A stretch of 64,000 nt of DNA, from positions 124,001 to 188,000 of the forward strand of contig NZ_VKKZ01000010.1 of assembly GCF_008271745.1 (NCBI RefSeq). The letters are read 5' to 3'. The notes below the pieces were generated by a model that did not search any database, was not told where the DNA came from, and saw only the letters and a program-made list of their open reading frames with translations. Both the position numbers and the translations under genes were made by a program. Origin of the DNA: Rufibacter glacialis (GTDB taxonomy: Bacteria > Bacteroidota > Bacteroidia > Cytophagales > Hymenobacteraceae). Below are positions 35,131-44,389 of the stretch, piece after piece (within the stretch, counting starts at the first letter, position 1; every line of letters starts with the position of its first letter).

Positions 35131-35958
35131 ATGAAATCTTTCTTTCTTCTTTTATTGACAGGAGCCACCTTTTGGGTGGCTTCCTGTGTTAACACCGGCA
35201 AATCACCTGTGAATCCCAGCGTAGCGCCTGCCGCTTCCTCGCTCAGGGTCATGTCCTACAACATTCACCATGGCAACCCTCCTTCCAAGCCGGAGCTGAT
35301 TGACCTGGAGGCTATTGTGAACACCATTAGAAAGCAGACCCCGGATTTAGTGGCGCTGCAGGAAGTAGATGTGCACACGGAGCGGTCAGGGGCATTCAAC
35401 CAGGCGGAGGAGATCGCCAGGAGACTGAACATGCACTACTTCTTTGGCAAAGCAATTGATCACCAGGGCGGCGAGTACGGAGTGGCCCTCCTTTCCAAGT
35501 ACCCTTTGTCAGAAACCGTGGTACACCGGTTGCCTTCCAAGGCAGAGACCAAGGGAGAGCCTAGGGTATTGGCCACCGCCAAGGTAACGCTCCCAGACGG
35601 GACTACCCTTCGGTTTGGCAGCACCCACTTAGATGCCCAAAGAGACTCGGTGAACCGGGAACTCCAAATAAGGGAGATTGTGAGGATCGCCTCCGGCGAG
35701 CCGCTCCCGTTTCTGCTGGCCGGTGACTTCAACGCAACTCCAGGGACTGGGGTCATTCATCTGTTGGACCAGGCCTTTACCCGCACCTGTCAGAACTGTG
35801 CTCCTACCATTCCGGTTCTGAAGCCTACCAAGGCCATTGATTTTATTGCGTACCGGCACCCGGCCGGAAAGTTTTCTGTGGCCAGCCATAGGGTTATCCC
35901 TGAGACATACGCTTCTGACCATCTGCCCGTGGTAGCCCAAATCCAGATTCGGAAGTGA
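35131..35958 (+). CDS. Secreted endonuclease/exonuclease/phosphatase-family lipoprotein
   Basis: The 275-residue lipoprotein (signal ending WVASC, Cys at 19) has the full EEP-fold motif set: MSYNIHHG, ALQEVD, STHLDA, AGDFNA and the terminal SDHLPVV. This superfamily cleaves phosphodiester or phosphomonoester bonds in nucleic acids, inositol phosphates or sphingomyelin, using Mg. With a lipid anchor and a position directly after SusD, it should act in the periplasm or on the surface on the substrate of the locus. The exact substrate cannot be read from the sequence. The stop overlaps the next frame: the TGA lies in GTGA, shared with a possible GTG start. Confidence 0.92.
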   Translation: MKSFFLLLLTGATFWVASCVNTGKSPVNPSVAPAASSLRVMSYNIHHGNPPSKPELIDLEAIVNTIRKQTPDLVALQEVDVHTERSGAFNQAEEIARRLNMHYFFGKAIDHQGGEYGVALLSKYPLSETVVHRLPSKAETKGEPRVLATAKVTLPDGTTLRFGSTHLDAQRDSVNRELQIREIVRIASGEPLPFLLAGDFNATPGTGVIHLLDQAFTRTCQNCAPTIPVLKPTKAIDFIAYRHPAGKFSVASHRVIPETYASDHLPVVAQIQIRK

Positions 35959-35963
35959 GGAAG

Positions 35964-37832
35964 ATGGACGGTTATCTGAAAACAATGCTGCTGGGCCTGC
36001 TGCTTCCGCTCGTGTGCCTGGGAAATCCCCAAGCCGGGCCGCAGCGGCAGGATACCCTTAAATTTGCGGTAGTCACAGATACGCACATCGGTAAGCCGGG
36101 CAATAGCCAGGGGCTGGCGGCCATTGTCCAGGACATCAACAAGAATCCTGACCTTGATTTTGTGCTGCATGCCGGTGACGTAAGTGACTTTGGCTACGAT
36201 GAACAGTTGGCGGAGGCAAAAGCCTTGATGGAAGGCCTGAAAAAGCCCTACTACATTGTGCCCGGGAACCATGATACCGGTTGGTCCGGGAGTGGCGGGC
36301 TGGCCTATGACAAGCAGTGGCAAGAGCAGAAGTTTGTAGCGGACGTAAAGGGGGTGCGCCTGATAGGGGTAAGCACCGGGCCCTACGGCCGCATGGCCAA
36401 TGGGTACGTGCCGAAGGACCAGATGCGCTGGCTTGACAGTTTAGTCGCAGTGACGCCTCCGCAGCAACCCGTGCTGTTCCTGGCGCACTACCCTCTGGAG
36501 GAAGGCCTCAGCAACCACCAGGATGTGTTAGCCAAACTGGCTAAGCTGAATACTCTGGCCATCTTCTGCGGGCATGGCCACGCCAACAAGGTCCTGAACT
36601 TTGGGGGCATGACCGGCATCATGAGCCGGACCGCCCAGTTGCGGGAAGGAACTTTCGCCTACAATGTGGTCTCCCTCACCGAAGATTCCCTCTTTGTGCG
36701 CATGGTGGAAGTCGGGCGTCCGGGCAGTAGTCTATGGGCTGCTTTGCCTTTAAACAAGACGAAGGCGAAAGCAATAGTTCCCCCTCCAAAAAGCGACAGT
36801 GCCCCCATTGCGCCGGAATACAAAGGTGTGCGGGCGGTTTGGACCCGCCAGGACCAGGGCAATCTGGTGTCTACCCCGGCCGTCTGGAAGAACAGCGTCC
36901 TGATCGGGAATCTGCTGGGGGTGTTTACCTCTCTGGACCTCAGGAGCGGCAAGGAGCAGTGGCAGTTCCAGGCCGGGCAGGCAATCTATTCCTCCCCGGC
37001 CGTAGCTGGGGACAGAGTCGTTTTCGCATCTGCAGACAGCAGCATCTACTGCCTGAACGCCCGGAACGGGAAACTGCTCTGGAAGGTGAAAACCGGCGGG
37101 CCGGTGGTGGCTTCACCTACCATCCAAGGCAACCGGGTCTATATTGGGAGCAGCGACCTTACTTTCCGGGCGCTGGACCTGGCTACCGGTAAGTCCGTCT
37201 GGACCTACGCCGGCCTGGCAGGGTTCCCGCCCAGCCAACCCACCGTGGCCGGGGGCAAGGTGGTGTTCGGGACGTGGGGCAAAACGCTCTATGCCCTCAA
37301 TAGCGCTGATGGGACGCTGGCCTGGGAATGGAAAAACCAGGAGCGCAGCCATTACTATTCGCCAGCCATGGCGGTGCCGGTGGTGCAGAACGGCAAGGTG
37401 TACATGGTAGCCCCTGATGAGAAGCTGCGGGAGTTTGACCTGGCCACGGGCAGGCAGACGTTCGTCACGGGTGCTTCCCGGGTAAGGGAGTCTCTGGGCG
37501 GCAGCCCGCAGCACGATTGGCTGGTGGCCAAAACCATGCAGGATACCCTGGTGGCCTGGAGCACCAAGGGCGCCGTGCCAGAAGTGGTCATGCGCCTTGC
37601 CGCGGGTTTCGGAAAGGATTTTTCCCCTTCCATGCCGGCCTTTGAGGGGCACCATGTGTACGTTGGCACTTCCTTTGGGCGGGTGTACGCCGTGGACATG
37701 GACACGCGCAAGACCAAGTGGGTCTACCAACTCAGCCAGGACATGGTGAACACCGTGCGGCCGCTGCCCAAAGGAAAGGTGGTGGTAACCAGCGCCGATG
37801 GCACCATCAGCCTTCTTCAACCACTGGACTGA
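35964..37832 (+). CDS. Secreted calcineurin-like phosphoesterase fused to a PQQ-like beta-propeller
   Basis: The 622-residue protein has a hydrophobic signal sequence (about 6-20). A canonical metallophosphoesterase domain follows: Asp39 and His41 in TDTH, GD at 71-72, GNHD at 101-104, His175 in AHYP and GHGH at 203-206. From about 275 to the end there are PQQ/WD-type blades (GVFTSLDLRSGKEQW, SSIYCLNARNGKLLWK, KTLYALNSADGTLAWEW, RVYAVDMDTRKTKWVY). Phosphoesterase-propeller fusions occur in this phylum, but the substrate is unknown. The ATG at 35964 is taken; a GTG at 35955 overlaps the upstream stop and would give a 4-bp coupled start. It is tightly cotranscribed with its neighbours. Confidence 0.92.
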   Translation: MDGYLKTMLLGLLLPLVCLGNPQAGPQRQDTLKFAVVTDTHIGKPGNSQGLAAIVQDINKNPDLDFVLHAGDVSDFGYDEQLAEAKALMEGLKKPYYIVPGNHDTGWSGSGGLAYDKQWQEQKFVADVKGVRLIGVSTGPYGRMANGYVPKDQMRWLDSLVAVTPPQQPVLFLAHYPLEEGLSNHQDVLAKLAKLNTLAIFCGHGHANKVLNFGGMTGIMSRTAQLREGTFAYNVVSLTEDSLFVRMVEVGRPGSSLWAALPLNKTKAKAIVPPPKSDSAPIAPEYKGVRAVWTRQDQGNLVSTPAVWKNSVLIGNLLGVFTSLDLRSGKEQWQFQAGQAIYSSPAVAGDRVVFASADSSIYCLNARNGKLLWKVKTGGPVVASPTIQGNRVYIGSSDLTFRALDLATGKSVWTYAGLAGFPPSQPTVAGGKVVFGTWGKTLYALNSADGTLAWEWKNQERSHYYSPAMAVPVVQNGKVYMVAPDEKLREFDLATGRQTFVTGASRVRESLGGSPQHDWLVAKTMQDTLVAWSTKGAVPEVVMRLAAGFGKDFSPSMPAFEGHHVYVGTSFGRVYAVDMDTRKTKWVYQLSQDMVNTVRPLPKGKVVVTSADGTISLLQPLD

Positions 37833-37892
37833 CATCACCCCATCAACACCCCGTATTCACTTATCCAGAAAAACAGCTTAGCAGAATAGTAT

Positions 37893-39476
37893 ATGAAGAA
37901 AACAGTTTTATTAGCAGGAAGCCTGCTCATGGCTTGGGCGGTACAGGCCCAGTCAATGGTAAACGGGTATGTGTATGAAGACGCGAACGGCAACGGCAAA
38001 AAGGACCGCTCTGAAAAAGGCATTGGCAAGGTAGCCGTAACCAATGGCCGGGAAGTAGCCTTGACTAACGGTAAAGGGAAGTACACCCTGCCGGTAGGGG
38101 AGGATAACATTATTGCCGTAATCAAACCCAGCGGCTACCAGATGCCCCTGAACCAGAACAACCTGCCGCAGTTCTATTACATCCACAAACCCAAAGGTTC
38201 CCCCGAGCTCAAGTTTAAAGGCGTGGCGCCTACCGGGCCCCTGCCCAAGTCCGTAGACTTTGCCCTGGCCCGGGCCAAGGAAAGCGATGAATTCACGACG
38301 CTGCTCTTCGGGGACCCGCAGCCCTATACCGTAGAGGAGGTGGATTTCTTCGCCCGTGGCATTGTGGCAGAGGTGGAGAGCATCAAGAATGTTCCCTTCG
38401 GGTTAAGCCTGGGTGATCTGGTGGGCGACAACCTTACCTTGTTCAACCCTTATATCAAAGCCGTGCAGAAGGCGGGCATTCCGTGGTACAACCTGATGGG
38501 GAACCATGACATGAACTTTGATGCGAAAGCCGATTCCCTGGCTGACGAAACGTATGAGGCGCATTTCGGACCGGCCAACTATGCCTTCAACTACGGCAAG
38601 GTGCACTTCATTGTGCTGGACGATGTGCTGTATCCTGACCCCCGGGACGGGAAAAGCTATTGGGGTGGGTTCCGGAAAGACCAGCTGGACTTTGTGGAGA
38701 ATGACCTGAAGCACGTGCCCAAAGACCATCTGGTGGTGCTGGCCTTCCACATCCCGCTCAGTGAACCAGACGGCGACGCTTTCCGTGACGAGGATCGCCA
38801 ACGCCTCTTTGACCTGCTCAAGGATTTTCCGCACACGCTATCCCTCTCAGCGCACACGCACTTGCAGAAGCAGGATTTCTTCTCCAAAGCAGAAGGCTGG
38901 CACCAGGACAAGCCGCACCACCACTACAACGTGGGCACCACCTCCGGGGACTGGTACTCTGGCAAGCTGGACAAGAACGGGGTGCCGGAATCCACCATGC
39001 GCGACGGTACGCCTAAGGGGTATGCCTTCCTCCGCTTCAAAGGCAACCAATATGTGACAGACTACAAGGTAGCCGGCAAACCCAAGGAGTACCAGGTGGA
39101 GGTTTTTGCCCCCAAAGTGGTAGAACACGGCAGAAACACCTCGGCTGGCATCTATGCCAACTTCTTCATGGGCGGTGGACGGGATACGGTGATGTACCGG
39201 GTAGACAACGGGGAGTGGAAAAAGATGGAGTACCAGAAAGAGCACGACCCCACCTTTTTGCACAGCTTGCATGAGTGGGATTATGCAGAGGAATTGGTGC
39301 CGGGCAGACGCCCCTCTAATGCAGTTCCGTCTACCCACCTATGGCGGGGCAGTATCCCCACCAAGTTGCCTGTTGGGCAGCATACCATTGAGGTGAAAGC
39401 CACCGATATGTTTGGCAGAACCTTTACCCAAAAGGCCAGCTACCGGATAGAGCCTAAGAAGACAGTAAGGCAGTAA
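37893..39476 (+). CDS. Secreted calcineurin-like phosphoesterase with MetallophosN and MetallophosC domains
   Basis: The 527-residue protein has a signal peptide (LLAGSLLMAWAVQAQ) and an N-terminal Ig-like MetallophosN domain (VNGYVYEDANGNGKKDRSE, about 22-125). The catalytic domain has FGDPQP (Asp141, with Gln143 where DxH enzymes have His), LGDLVGD (GD at 174-175), MGNHD (203-206), AFHIPL and SAHTHLQ. A C-terminal MetallophosC beta domain starts at about 355. The DPQ variant is, as far as I know, usual in this subfamily. The substrate is unknown, but such enzymes are common in SusC/SusD loci. The 60-bp gap to the previous gene has no terminator, and an internal-loop hairpin after the stop closes the operon. 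Confidence 0.93.
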   Translation: MKKTVLLAGSLLMAWAVQAQSMVNGYVYEDANGNGKKDRSEKGIGKVAVTNGREVALTNGKGKYTLPVGEDNIIAVIKPSGYQMPLNQNNLPQFYYIHKPKGSPELKFKGVAPTGPLPKSVDFALARAKESDEFTTLLFGDPQPYTVEEVDFFARGIVAEVESIKNVPFGLSLGDLVGDNLTLFNPYIKAVQKAGIPWYNLMGNHDMNFDAKADSLADETYEAHFGPANYAFNYGKVHFIVLDDVLYPDPRDGKSYWGGFRKDQLDFVENDLKHVPKDHLVVLAFHIPLSEPDGDAFRDEDRQRLFDLLKDFPHTLSLSAHTHLQKQDFFSKAEGWHQDKPHHHYNVGTTSGDWYSGKLDKNGVPESTMRDGTPKGYAFLRFKGNQYVTDYKVAGKPKEYQVEVFAPKVVEHGRNTSAGIYANFFMGGGRDTVMYRVDNGEWKKMEYQKEHDPTFLHSLHEWDYAEELVPGRRPSNAVPSTHLWRGSIPTKLPVGQHTIEVKATDMFGRTFTQKASYRIEPKKTVRQ

Positions 39477-39480
39477 ACCA

Positions 39481-39522
39481 GTTGTTTAGGGGCTGTTTTT
39501 CAAGAAACCGCCCCTAAACAAC
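39481..39522. terminator. Terminator-like hairpin containing 36-nt element copy 10
   Basis: GTTGTTTAGGGGC (39481-39493) and GCCCCTAAACAAC (39510-39522) are perfect arms. The core 39484-39519 is a member of the 36-nt family. It immediately follows the last phosphoesterase stop codon. Confidence 0.75.
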
Positions 39523-39571
39523 TCGCTGCACCAAGAGCGTTTCTTTGGTGAATTTAAAAGCCAGAAGGACA

Positions 39572-39611
39572 AAAAAGAAAGGCCGCCCGCATGGGTGGCC
39601 TTTCTTTTTAC
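39572..39611. terminator. Bidirectional terminator between the phosphoesterase operon and asd
   Basis: AAAAAGAAAGGCC and GGCCTTTCTTTTT pair around a short GC stem, with T-runs on both strands. Confidence 0.85.
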
Positions 39612-39631
39612 TGGGAAGAAGCGCAGTCTAG

Positions 39632-40621
39632 TTAAACCAGCTTATGCGCTACCAGGTATTCTGCAATCTGAACGGCGTTGGTGGCGGCTCCTTTTCTTAG
39701 GTTATCAGCCACTACCCACATGTTCAGGGTTCTGTCTTGGGTTTCATCTATTCTGATACGGCCTACCAGCACCTCGTCTTTGCCGTGGGCATCCATGGGC
39801 ATAGGGTATTTCAGGTTGGCGGTGTCGTCTACCACTACCACGCCCGGGGTTTCGTGCAACAGACGGTACACTTCCTCCAGGGTGAAATCCTGCTCGAACT
39901 CCACGTTCAGAGACTCAGAGTGGCCGCCCATCACTGGAATACGAACCGTAGTGGCCGTTACCCTGATGCTGTCATCGCCCATGATCTTCTTGGTCTCGTT
40001 CACCATCTTCATCTCTTCTTTGGTGTATCCGTTGGCCTCAAACACGTCAATGTGCGGAATCACGTTCAGGTCAATAGGGTAGGCGTAGGCTTTCTCGCCT
40101 TCTTTGCCGGCGCGCTCGTTCATGAGCTGGTCCACAGCTTTTTTGCCGGTGCCTGTCACAGACTGGTAGGTGCTCACCACAATCCGTTTCACTTTAAGGG
40201 CCTTGTGCAGGTTGTTGAGGGCCACCACCATCTGAATAGTGGAGCAGTTGGGGTTGGCAATGATCTTGTCCTGGGGAGTCAATTCAGAGGCGTTGATCTC
40301 CGGGACTACCAATTTCTTGGAGGGGTCCATGCGCCAGGCGGAGGAATTATCTACTACGGTGGTGCCCGCTTCGGCAAATTTGGGGGCCATTTCCTTGCTA
40401 ATGCTGCCGCCCGCCGAGAAGATGGCGATCTGGGGTTTCTGGGCAATGGCTTCCTCCATTCCAATGATGGTGTATTCCTTGCCCTGGAAATTCATCTTCT
40501 GGCCTACTGATCTTTCAGAGGCTACTAACAATAATTCGTCTACCGGGAAGTTACGCTCCGCCAAGACCTTCAGCATTTCGCCACCCACTAGGCCGGTGGC
40601 GCCTACTACAGCTACTTTCAT
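39632..40621 (-). CDS. asd: Aspartate-semialdehyde dehydrogenase
   Basis: The 329-residue enzyme has the NADP-binding GATGLVGGE (7-15), the catalytic Cys126 in NPNCSTIQM, and the usual VVSTYQSVTGTGKKAVDQL and RIPVMGGHSESLNVEF segments. It reduces aspartyl phosphate to aspartate semialdehyde in the branch to lysine/DAP, threonine and methionine. Length and motifs are those of the standard bacterial enzyme. It is a single minus-strand gene convergent with the phosphoesterase operon and divergent from the lamin-tail protein gene. A 36-nt palindromic element lies in its upstream region. Confidence 0.97.
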   Translation of the reverse strand: MKVAVVGATGLVGGEMLKVLAERNFPVDELLLVASERSVGQKMNFQGKEYTIIGMEEAIAQKPQIAIFSAGGSISKEMAPKFAEAGTTVVDNSSAWRMDPSKKLVVPEINASELTPQDKIIANPNCSTIQMVVALNNLHKALKVKRIVVSTYQSVTGTGKKAVDQLMNERAGKEGEKAYAYPIDLNVIPHIDVFEANGYTKEEMKMVNETKKIMGDDSIRVTATTVRIPVMGGHSESLNVEFEQDFTLEEVYRLLHETPGVVVVDDTANLKYPMPMDAHGKDEVLVGRIRIDETQDRTLNMWVVADNLRKGAATNAVQIAEYLVAHKLV

Positions 40622-40697
40622 GTAAAGGTATGTAAATGATTTAAATATGATTACCCAGGAAGAACGGGTAGATAGCTTCTAGGGTAAAGTCGGGTGC

Positions 40698-40733
40698 ATT
40701 TTAACCTTTATTTCTGAGAATCAGGCAGAAAAC
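40698..40733. repeat. 36-nt palindromic interspersed element, copy 11
   Basis: ATTTTAACCT...GGCAGAAAAC between the divergent asd and lamin-tail genes. The first base departs from the GTTT end. Confidence 0.5.
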
Positions 40734-40791
40734 GCGCCGGGCTGCTGCAAAGAAAGCCAACTTTTCAGGATAAATAAAGTACAGGCTTTAC

Positions 40792-43368
40792 ATGGGTAAA
40801 ATCTTTCTTATAATAATTATAGGATGGGCGGCTTTGCTCACCGTTCAGGCGCAGGTGCAGGAATCTTTCTCCGACGGCGACTTCACCCAACGTCCGCCTT
40901 GGGCAGGAGATGCGGTCTCTTTCCACGTGAACGTTACCCGGCAGTTGCAGAGCCAGGGAGCAGCCACTTCTTCCGGAGGGACTATCTATCTGTCAACGCC
41001 TAACACCTTGGCGGTGAATGCCCAATGGGAATTTTTCCTTCGCCTGGACTTTGCCACCTCCTCCAGTAACTATGCCGAAGTGTACCTTGTCTCTGACGTA
41101 CCTGATCTGAAAGGCGCCTTGAAAGGGTACTTTGTGCGGATAGGTGGCCAGGAGGATGAGGTAAGCCTTTTCAGGAAAGATGGCGCCACGGTGACTAAGA
41201 TCATAGATGGGCCAGACCGAACCCTGACCGCCGCGGACAACAGGCTCTGGGTGCGGGTCACGCGTACCGCCACCCATGACTGGACGTTGGAACTGGACCT
41301 GAACGCTACCAAGCAAAGGTACGTGGTGCAGGGAGCGGTGCAGGATCCCCGTTATCTTACCTCAGCCTATACCGGCGTGCTGTTCCGATACACCCAAACC
41401 AATGTTCAGCGGTTCCATTTTGATGATTTCACGGTGCAAGAAACCGGAGTGCCCAGCCTTATCAGCAGTAAAGCCCTTGGCCCGAAGACAGTAGCGTTGA
41501 CGTTTTCAGAGCCAGTTCTGGAAAAAGAGGCCCAAAACACCTCTAATTATAGAATCAACGGCAGTCTGATACCCATTGCCGCCCAATGGCAAGCCGCAAC
41601 CCCGCACGTGGTGCATTTACAGCTTCCGCAGGAGTTGGAGACCGGGTCGCATCAGGTGGAGGTGATGCGTGTGGCAGACGCAGAGGGCAACCTGGCTCAT
41701 AATCTGGTAGGCACATTCTCCTATTCCCCGGTGGCAGCCCCGAGCGAGGTGAGGGTCACGGAGATTTTTGCGGATGTGAGTCCGTCGCAGGGGCTACCGG
41801 CTGCTGAGTTCATAGAGCTCTACAACTCAAGCCAGAAAACCTTTGACCTGCAAGGGTGGCGCTACTCAGATGCCACGGCCAGTGAAGGAGTCTTCCCGGG
41901 TTACTTGCTGAGGCCCGGCGCCTACCTCATTGTCAGCGCGGCGGCAGACACGGCGCTGTTCCGTCCGTTTGGCCCGGTGTTGGGCCTTGCCACGTTCCCC
42001 GCCTTGAACGACAGCGGCGATGACGTAGAACTCTTCAATGCGCAGGGCCACCTGATAGACTTGGTGCGTTTCTCCAATAGCTGGTACCAGGAGGCCGCAA
42101 AGAAAGAAGGAGGGTGGAGCCTGGAACTTCTGGATGTGAACAGCAGGTGTGCCGGGGCCTCTCAGTGGAAAGCCTCTGAGAGTGCGGCGGGCGGTACCCC
42201 GGGCAAACCCAACTCCGTGCAGCGGGTAGACCAGACCGCTCCGGTCTTACAACAGGCAGCACCTATCTCTGCCAACAGAGTAATGCTGTATTTCAATGAG
42301 CCTTTAGATAGTCTGGCGGCAGTGCAGGAGGCCAAGTACCTGGTTTCTCCGGCGGGAGCGGTGCAACGGGTGAAAATCACCTCCCGTGACCTCACGGTAG
42401 TGGAACTGGTGCTGGAAACGCCCTTGCGGGAGAATGAACGGTACGTAATCACCGCGCAGGGGCTCAAAGACTGCGCAGGCAACACCTCTGCTTCGGCCCA
42501 GACGGCTGCCCTGGTTTTACCCGCCCCGCCCCAGCCAGGAGATGTAGTGATTAATGAGTTGCTGTTCAACCCCCGACCAGGGGGCGTTGATTTTGTGGAG
42601 ATTGTGAACCGGTCGCCCCGGTATCTGGACCTCCAGGATTGGAAAATCGCGAACCGGCAGCAGGGCAAGGTGGCCAACTCCCGGAGCCTGAGCACCAAAA
42701 ACCTGCTGCTTCCGCCCGGCGGGTATCTGGTGTTTACCACTGATGCCGGCATTCTGCAACGGGAATATCCGGCGGCCAGGGCTGAGAAGTTGGTAGAACT
42801 GGTTTCGTTGCCTTCTTTCCCAGATGAGGCCGGAAACGCGGTGCTGCTTTTACCCAACGGCGAGGTCATGGACGAGCTGAGTTACCATCAGGAACAGCAT
42901 TTCAAGCTATTAGCAGATGCCGAAGGGGTGTCGCTGGAGCGGATTACCCTAGCCGGACCCTCCACGGCGGCTAATTTCCACTCCGCGGCCACCAACGTCT
43001 TCGCTACGCCCGGTTATGAGAACTCGCAGGCCCAGGAGATGCTAGCCACAACTCGAAAACTGAGCCTGCAGCCCAAAACCTTTACCCCGGACGGCGATGG
43101 TTCAGATGATGCCTTGCTGCTGCAGTTCCAGTTGCCGCAGGCGGGGTTTGTGGCCACCGTGACCATTTATGATGCCCAGGGGCGCCACGTCCGCAAGCTG
43201 TCGGCCAATACCTTATTGGGCGCAGAGAGTGTGCTGCAGTGGGACGGCCTCACCGATGCCGGCGCCAAGGCCGCCATTGGGTACTACGTGGTGCTGGTGG
43301 AGCTCTTTAACCTGCAGGGACAGAAGGAGGTGCTGAAGGAGACTGCCGTGGTAGGAGGGCGTTTCTAA
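40792..43368 (+). CDS. Secreted lamin-tail-domain protein with FlgD-like C-terminus
   Basis: The 858-residue protein has a signal peptide (MGKIFLIIIIGWAALLTVQAQ). A lectin/LamG-like beta domain occupies about 22-215, and an SbsA-type Ig-like domain about 225-315. Two lamin-tail domains sit at about 320-455 (VTEIFADV, AEFIELYNSS, DLQGWRYSD) and 585-720 (VVINELLFNPRPGGVDFVEIVNRS), separated by a second Ig-like domain. The C-terminal part (FTPDGDGSDDALLLQFQLP ... IGYYVVLVEL) resembles FlgD-Ig or gliding-associated C-terminal modules and may serve in export. Such proteins are cell-surface or secreted adhesins or hydrolase scaffolds; no catalytic motif is seen. Its stop codon falls inside a 36-nt palindromic element. 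Confidence 0.85.
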   Translation: MGKIFLIIIIGWAALLTVQAQVQESFSDGDFTQRPPWAGDAVSFHVNVTRQLQSQGAATSSGGTIYLSTPNTLAVNAQWEFFLRLDFATSSSNYAEVYLVSDVPDLKGALKGYFVRIGGQEDEVSLFRKDGATVTKIIDGPDRTLTAADNRLWVRVTRTATHDWTLELDLNATKQRYVVQGAVQDPRYLTSAYTGVLFRYTQTNVQRFHFDDFTVQETGVPSLISSKALGPKTVALTFSEPVLEKEAQNTSNYRINGSLIPIAAQWQAATPHVVHLQLPQELETGSHQVEVMRVADAEGNLAHNLVGTFSYSPVAAPSEVRVTEIFADVSPSQGLPAAEFIELYNSSQKTFDLQGWRYSDATASEGVFPGYLLRPGAYLIVSAAADTALFRPFGPVLGLATFPALNDSGDDVELFNAQGHLIDLVRFSNSWYQEAAKKEGGWSLELLDVNSRCAGASQWKASESAAGGTPGKPNSVQRVDQTAPVLQQAAPISANRVMLYFNEPLDSLAAVQEAKYLVSPAGAVQRVKITSRDLTVVELVLETPLRENERYVITAQGLKDCAGNTSASAQTAALVLPAPPQPGDVVINELLFNPRPGGVDFVEIVNRSPRYLDLQDWKIANRQQGKVANSRSLSTKNLLLPPGGYLVFTTDAGILQREYPAARAEKLVELVSLPSFPDEAGNAVLLLPNGEVMDELSYHQEQHFKLLADAEGVSLERITLAGPSTAANFHSAATNVFATPGYENSQAQEMLATTRKLSLQPKTFTPDGDGSDDALLLQFQLPQAGFVATVTIYDAQGRHVRKLSANTLLGAESVLQWDGLTDAGAKAAIGYYVVLVELFNLQGQKEVLKETAVVGGRF

Positions 43369-43396
43369 ACAGTTTTTCCTAAAGGAGGCTAAAAAT
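43361..43396. repeat. 36-nt palindromic interspersed element, copy 12 (overlaps a stop codon)
   Basis: GTTTCTAAACAG...GGAGGCTAAAAAT. The TAA of the lamin-tail gene is at 43366-43368, within the element. Confidence 0.5.
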
Positions 43397-43487
43397 AGGA
43401 ACAGGTTCGGTGGTCCTTTGGTGAACCCAAGCATTTTAAGAATATTTGCGGGTTCAATCGCCGCAACTGCGGCAAAACCCTGTAACG

Positions 43488-44243
43488 TTGGAAATTGTAT
43501 ATCTGTGCCTGTTCGCGTTCTTAGCGGGCTTGATTGATTCTGTGGTAGGCGGCGGAGGGCTTATACAGTTGCCGGCTTTGTTTGTTTTTCTGCCTACGGT
43601 TCCTATTCCTACCATTTTTGGCACCGGCAAACTCTCCAGCATAGCGGGCACCTCCGTGTCTATGTGGCGCTACGCCCGAAATGTGGAGATTAACTGGCGG
43701 GCCCTGTTGCCGGCCGCTTTTGCCGCCTTTGTCTTTTCTTTCCTAGGAGCCCGGGCCGTGAGTCATTTTGATGCCGCGTTGCTGCGGCCCTTGATTCTGG
43801 TGCTGCTGGTCTCCGTGGCGGTGTACACGTTTTTTCGGAAAGACTTTGGGGCCATCCATGCTCCTAAACTGGCCCAAGCAAAGGAAATCTGGAATGGCAT
43901 TGGCGTGGGACTGGTGATCGGGTTCTATGACGGGTTCTTTGGGCCGGGCACGGGTTCTTTCCTCATGTTCATCTTTGTAGGCGTGTTCGGCTTCAACTTC
44001 CTGGCGGCCTCTGCCTCTGCGAAGGTGGTCAACGTGGCTACCAACCTTTCTGCGCTGCTGTATTTTGGGTACAAGGGATATATTCTATACCATATAGGAA
44101 TTCCCATGGCCATCAGTAGCGTGCTGGGCTCTATGGTAGGCACCCGTATCGCGTTGGCGAAAGGCTCCGGCTTTGTGCGGAAGCTTTTCCTGGTGGTGGT
44201 GACGGGTATCATCCTCAAATTCGCTTACGATACTTTTTTCTAG
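43488..44243 (+). CDS. TauE/SafE-family membrane permease
   Basis: The protein of about 251 residues has seven to eight hydrophobic segments and the family's glycine-rich repeats: GLIDSVVGGGGLIQLPAL near the N-terminus and GFYDGFFGPGTGSFLMF in the second half. TauE/SafE proteins export sulfite or sulfoacetate, or move other small anions, across the inner membrane; the substrate is not predictable here. The start is uncertain: TTG at 43488 gives the standard family N-terminus (EIVYLCLFAFLAG), while a TTG at 43446 would add 14 residues of unlikely sequence. No ATG is available nearby. It is a single gene with a 36-nt element after its stop. Confidence 0.88.
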   Translation: MEIVYLCLFAFLAGLIDSVVGGGGLIQLPALFVFLPTVPIPTIFGTGKLSSIAGTSVSMWRYARNVEINWRALLPAAFAAFVFSFLGARAVSHFDAALLRPLILVLLVSVAVYTFFRKDFGAIHAPKLAQAKEIWNGIGVGLVIGFYDGFFGPGTGSFLMFIFVGVFGFNFLAASASAKVVNVATNLSALLYFGYKGYILYHIGIPMAISSVLGSMVGTRIALAKGSGFVRKLFLVVVTGIILKFAYDTFF

Positions 44244-44248
44244 GGTCT

Positions 44249-44284
44249 GTTTCTAGGTTGTTTCTGGCAATTCAGCCTGGAAAC
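44249..44284. repeat. 36-nt palindromic interspersed element, copy 13
   Basis: GTTTCTAGGTTG...CAGCCTGGAAAC, directly after the permease stop codon. Confidence 0.6.
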
Positions 44285-44389
44285 GCCCCTCCTGGTAACA
44301 GTAAGAAATTCCCTTTTTGAAATCCCCGGATTTATATAGAAGTTAGCGGGCTTTTTGACCAATCTGAACCTGTTTTATTTAAGAATACG

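Noticed and set aside
37113..37838. 241-codon minus-strand frame opposite the phosphoesterase-propeller gene
   Set aside because: It is antisense to propeller blades with clear motifs and has no domain of its own.
39737..40510. 257-codon plus-strand frame opposite asd
   Set aside because: It is fully antisense to a certain housekeeping enzyme, and its His/Val-rich composition is typical of a shadow frame.
43446..43487. Upstream TTG start for the TauE/SafE permease
   Set aside because: The added residues are hydrophilic and unlike the family; the TTG at 43488 gives the usual N-terminus.
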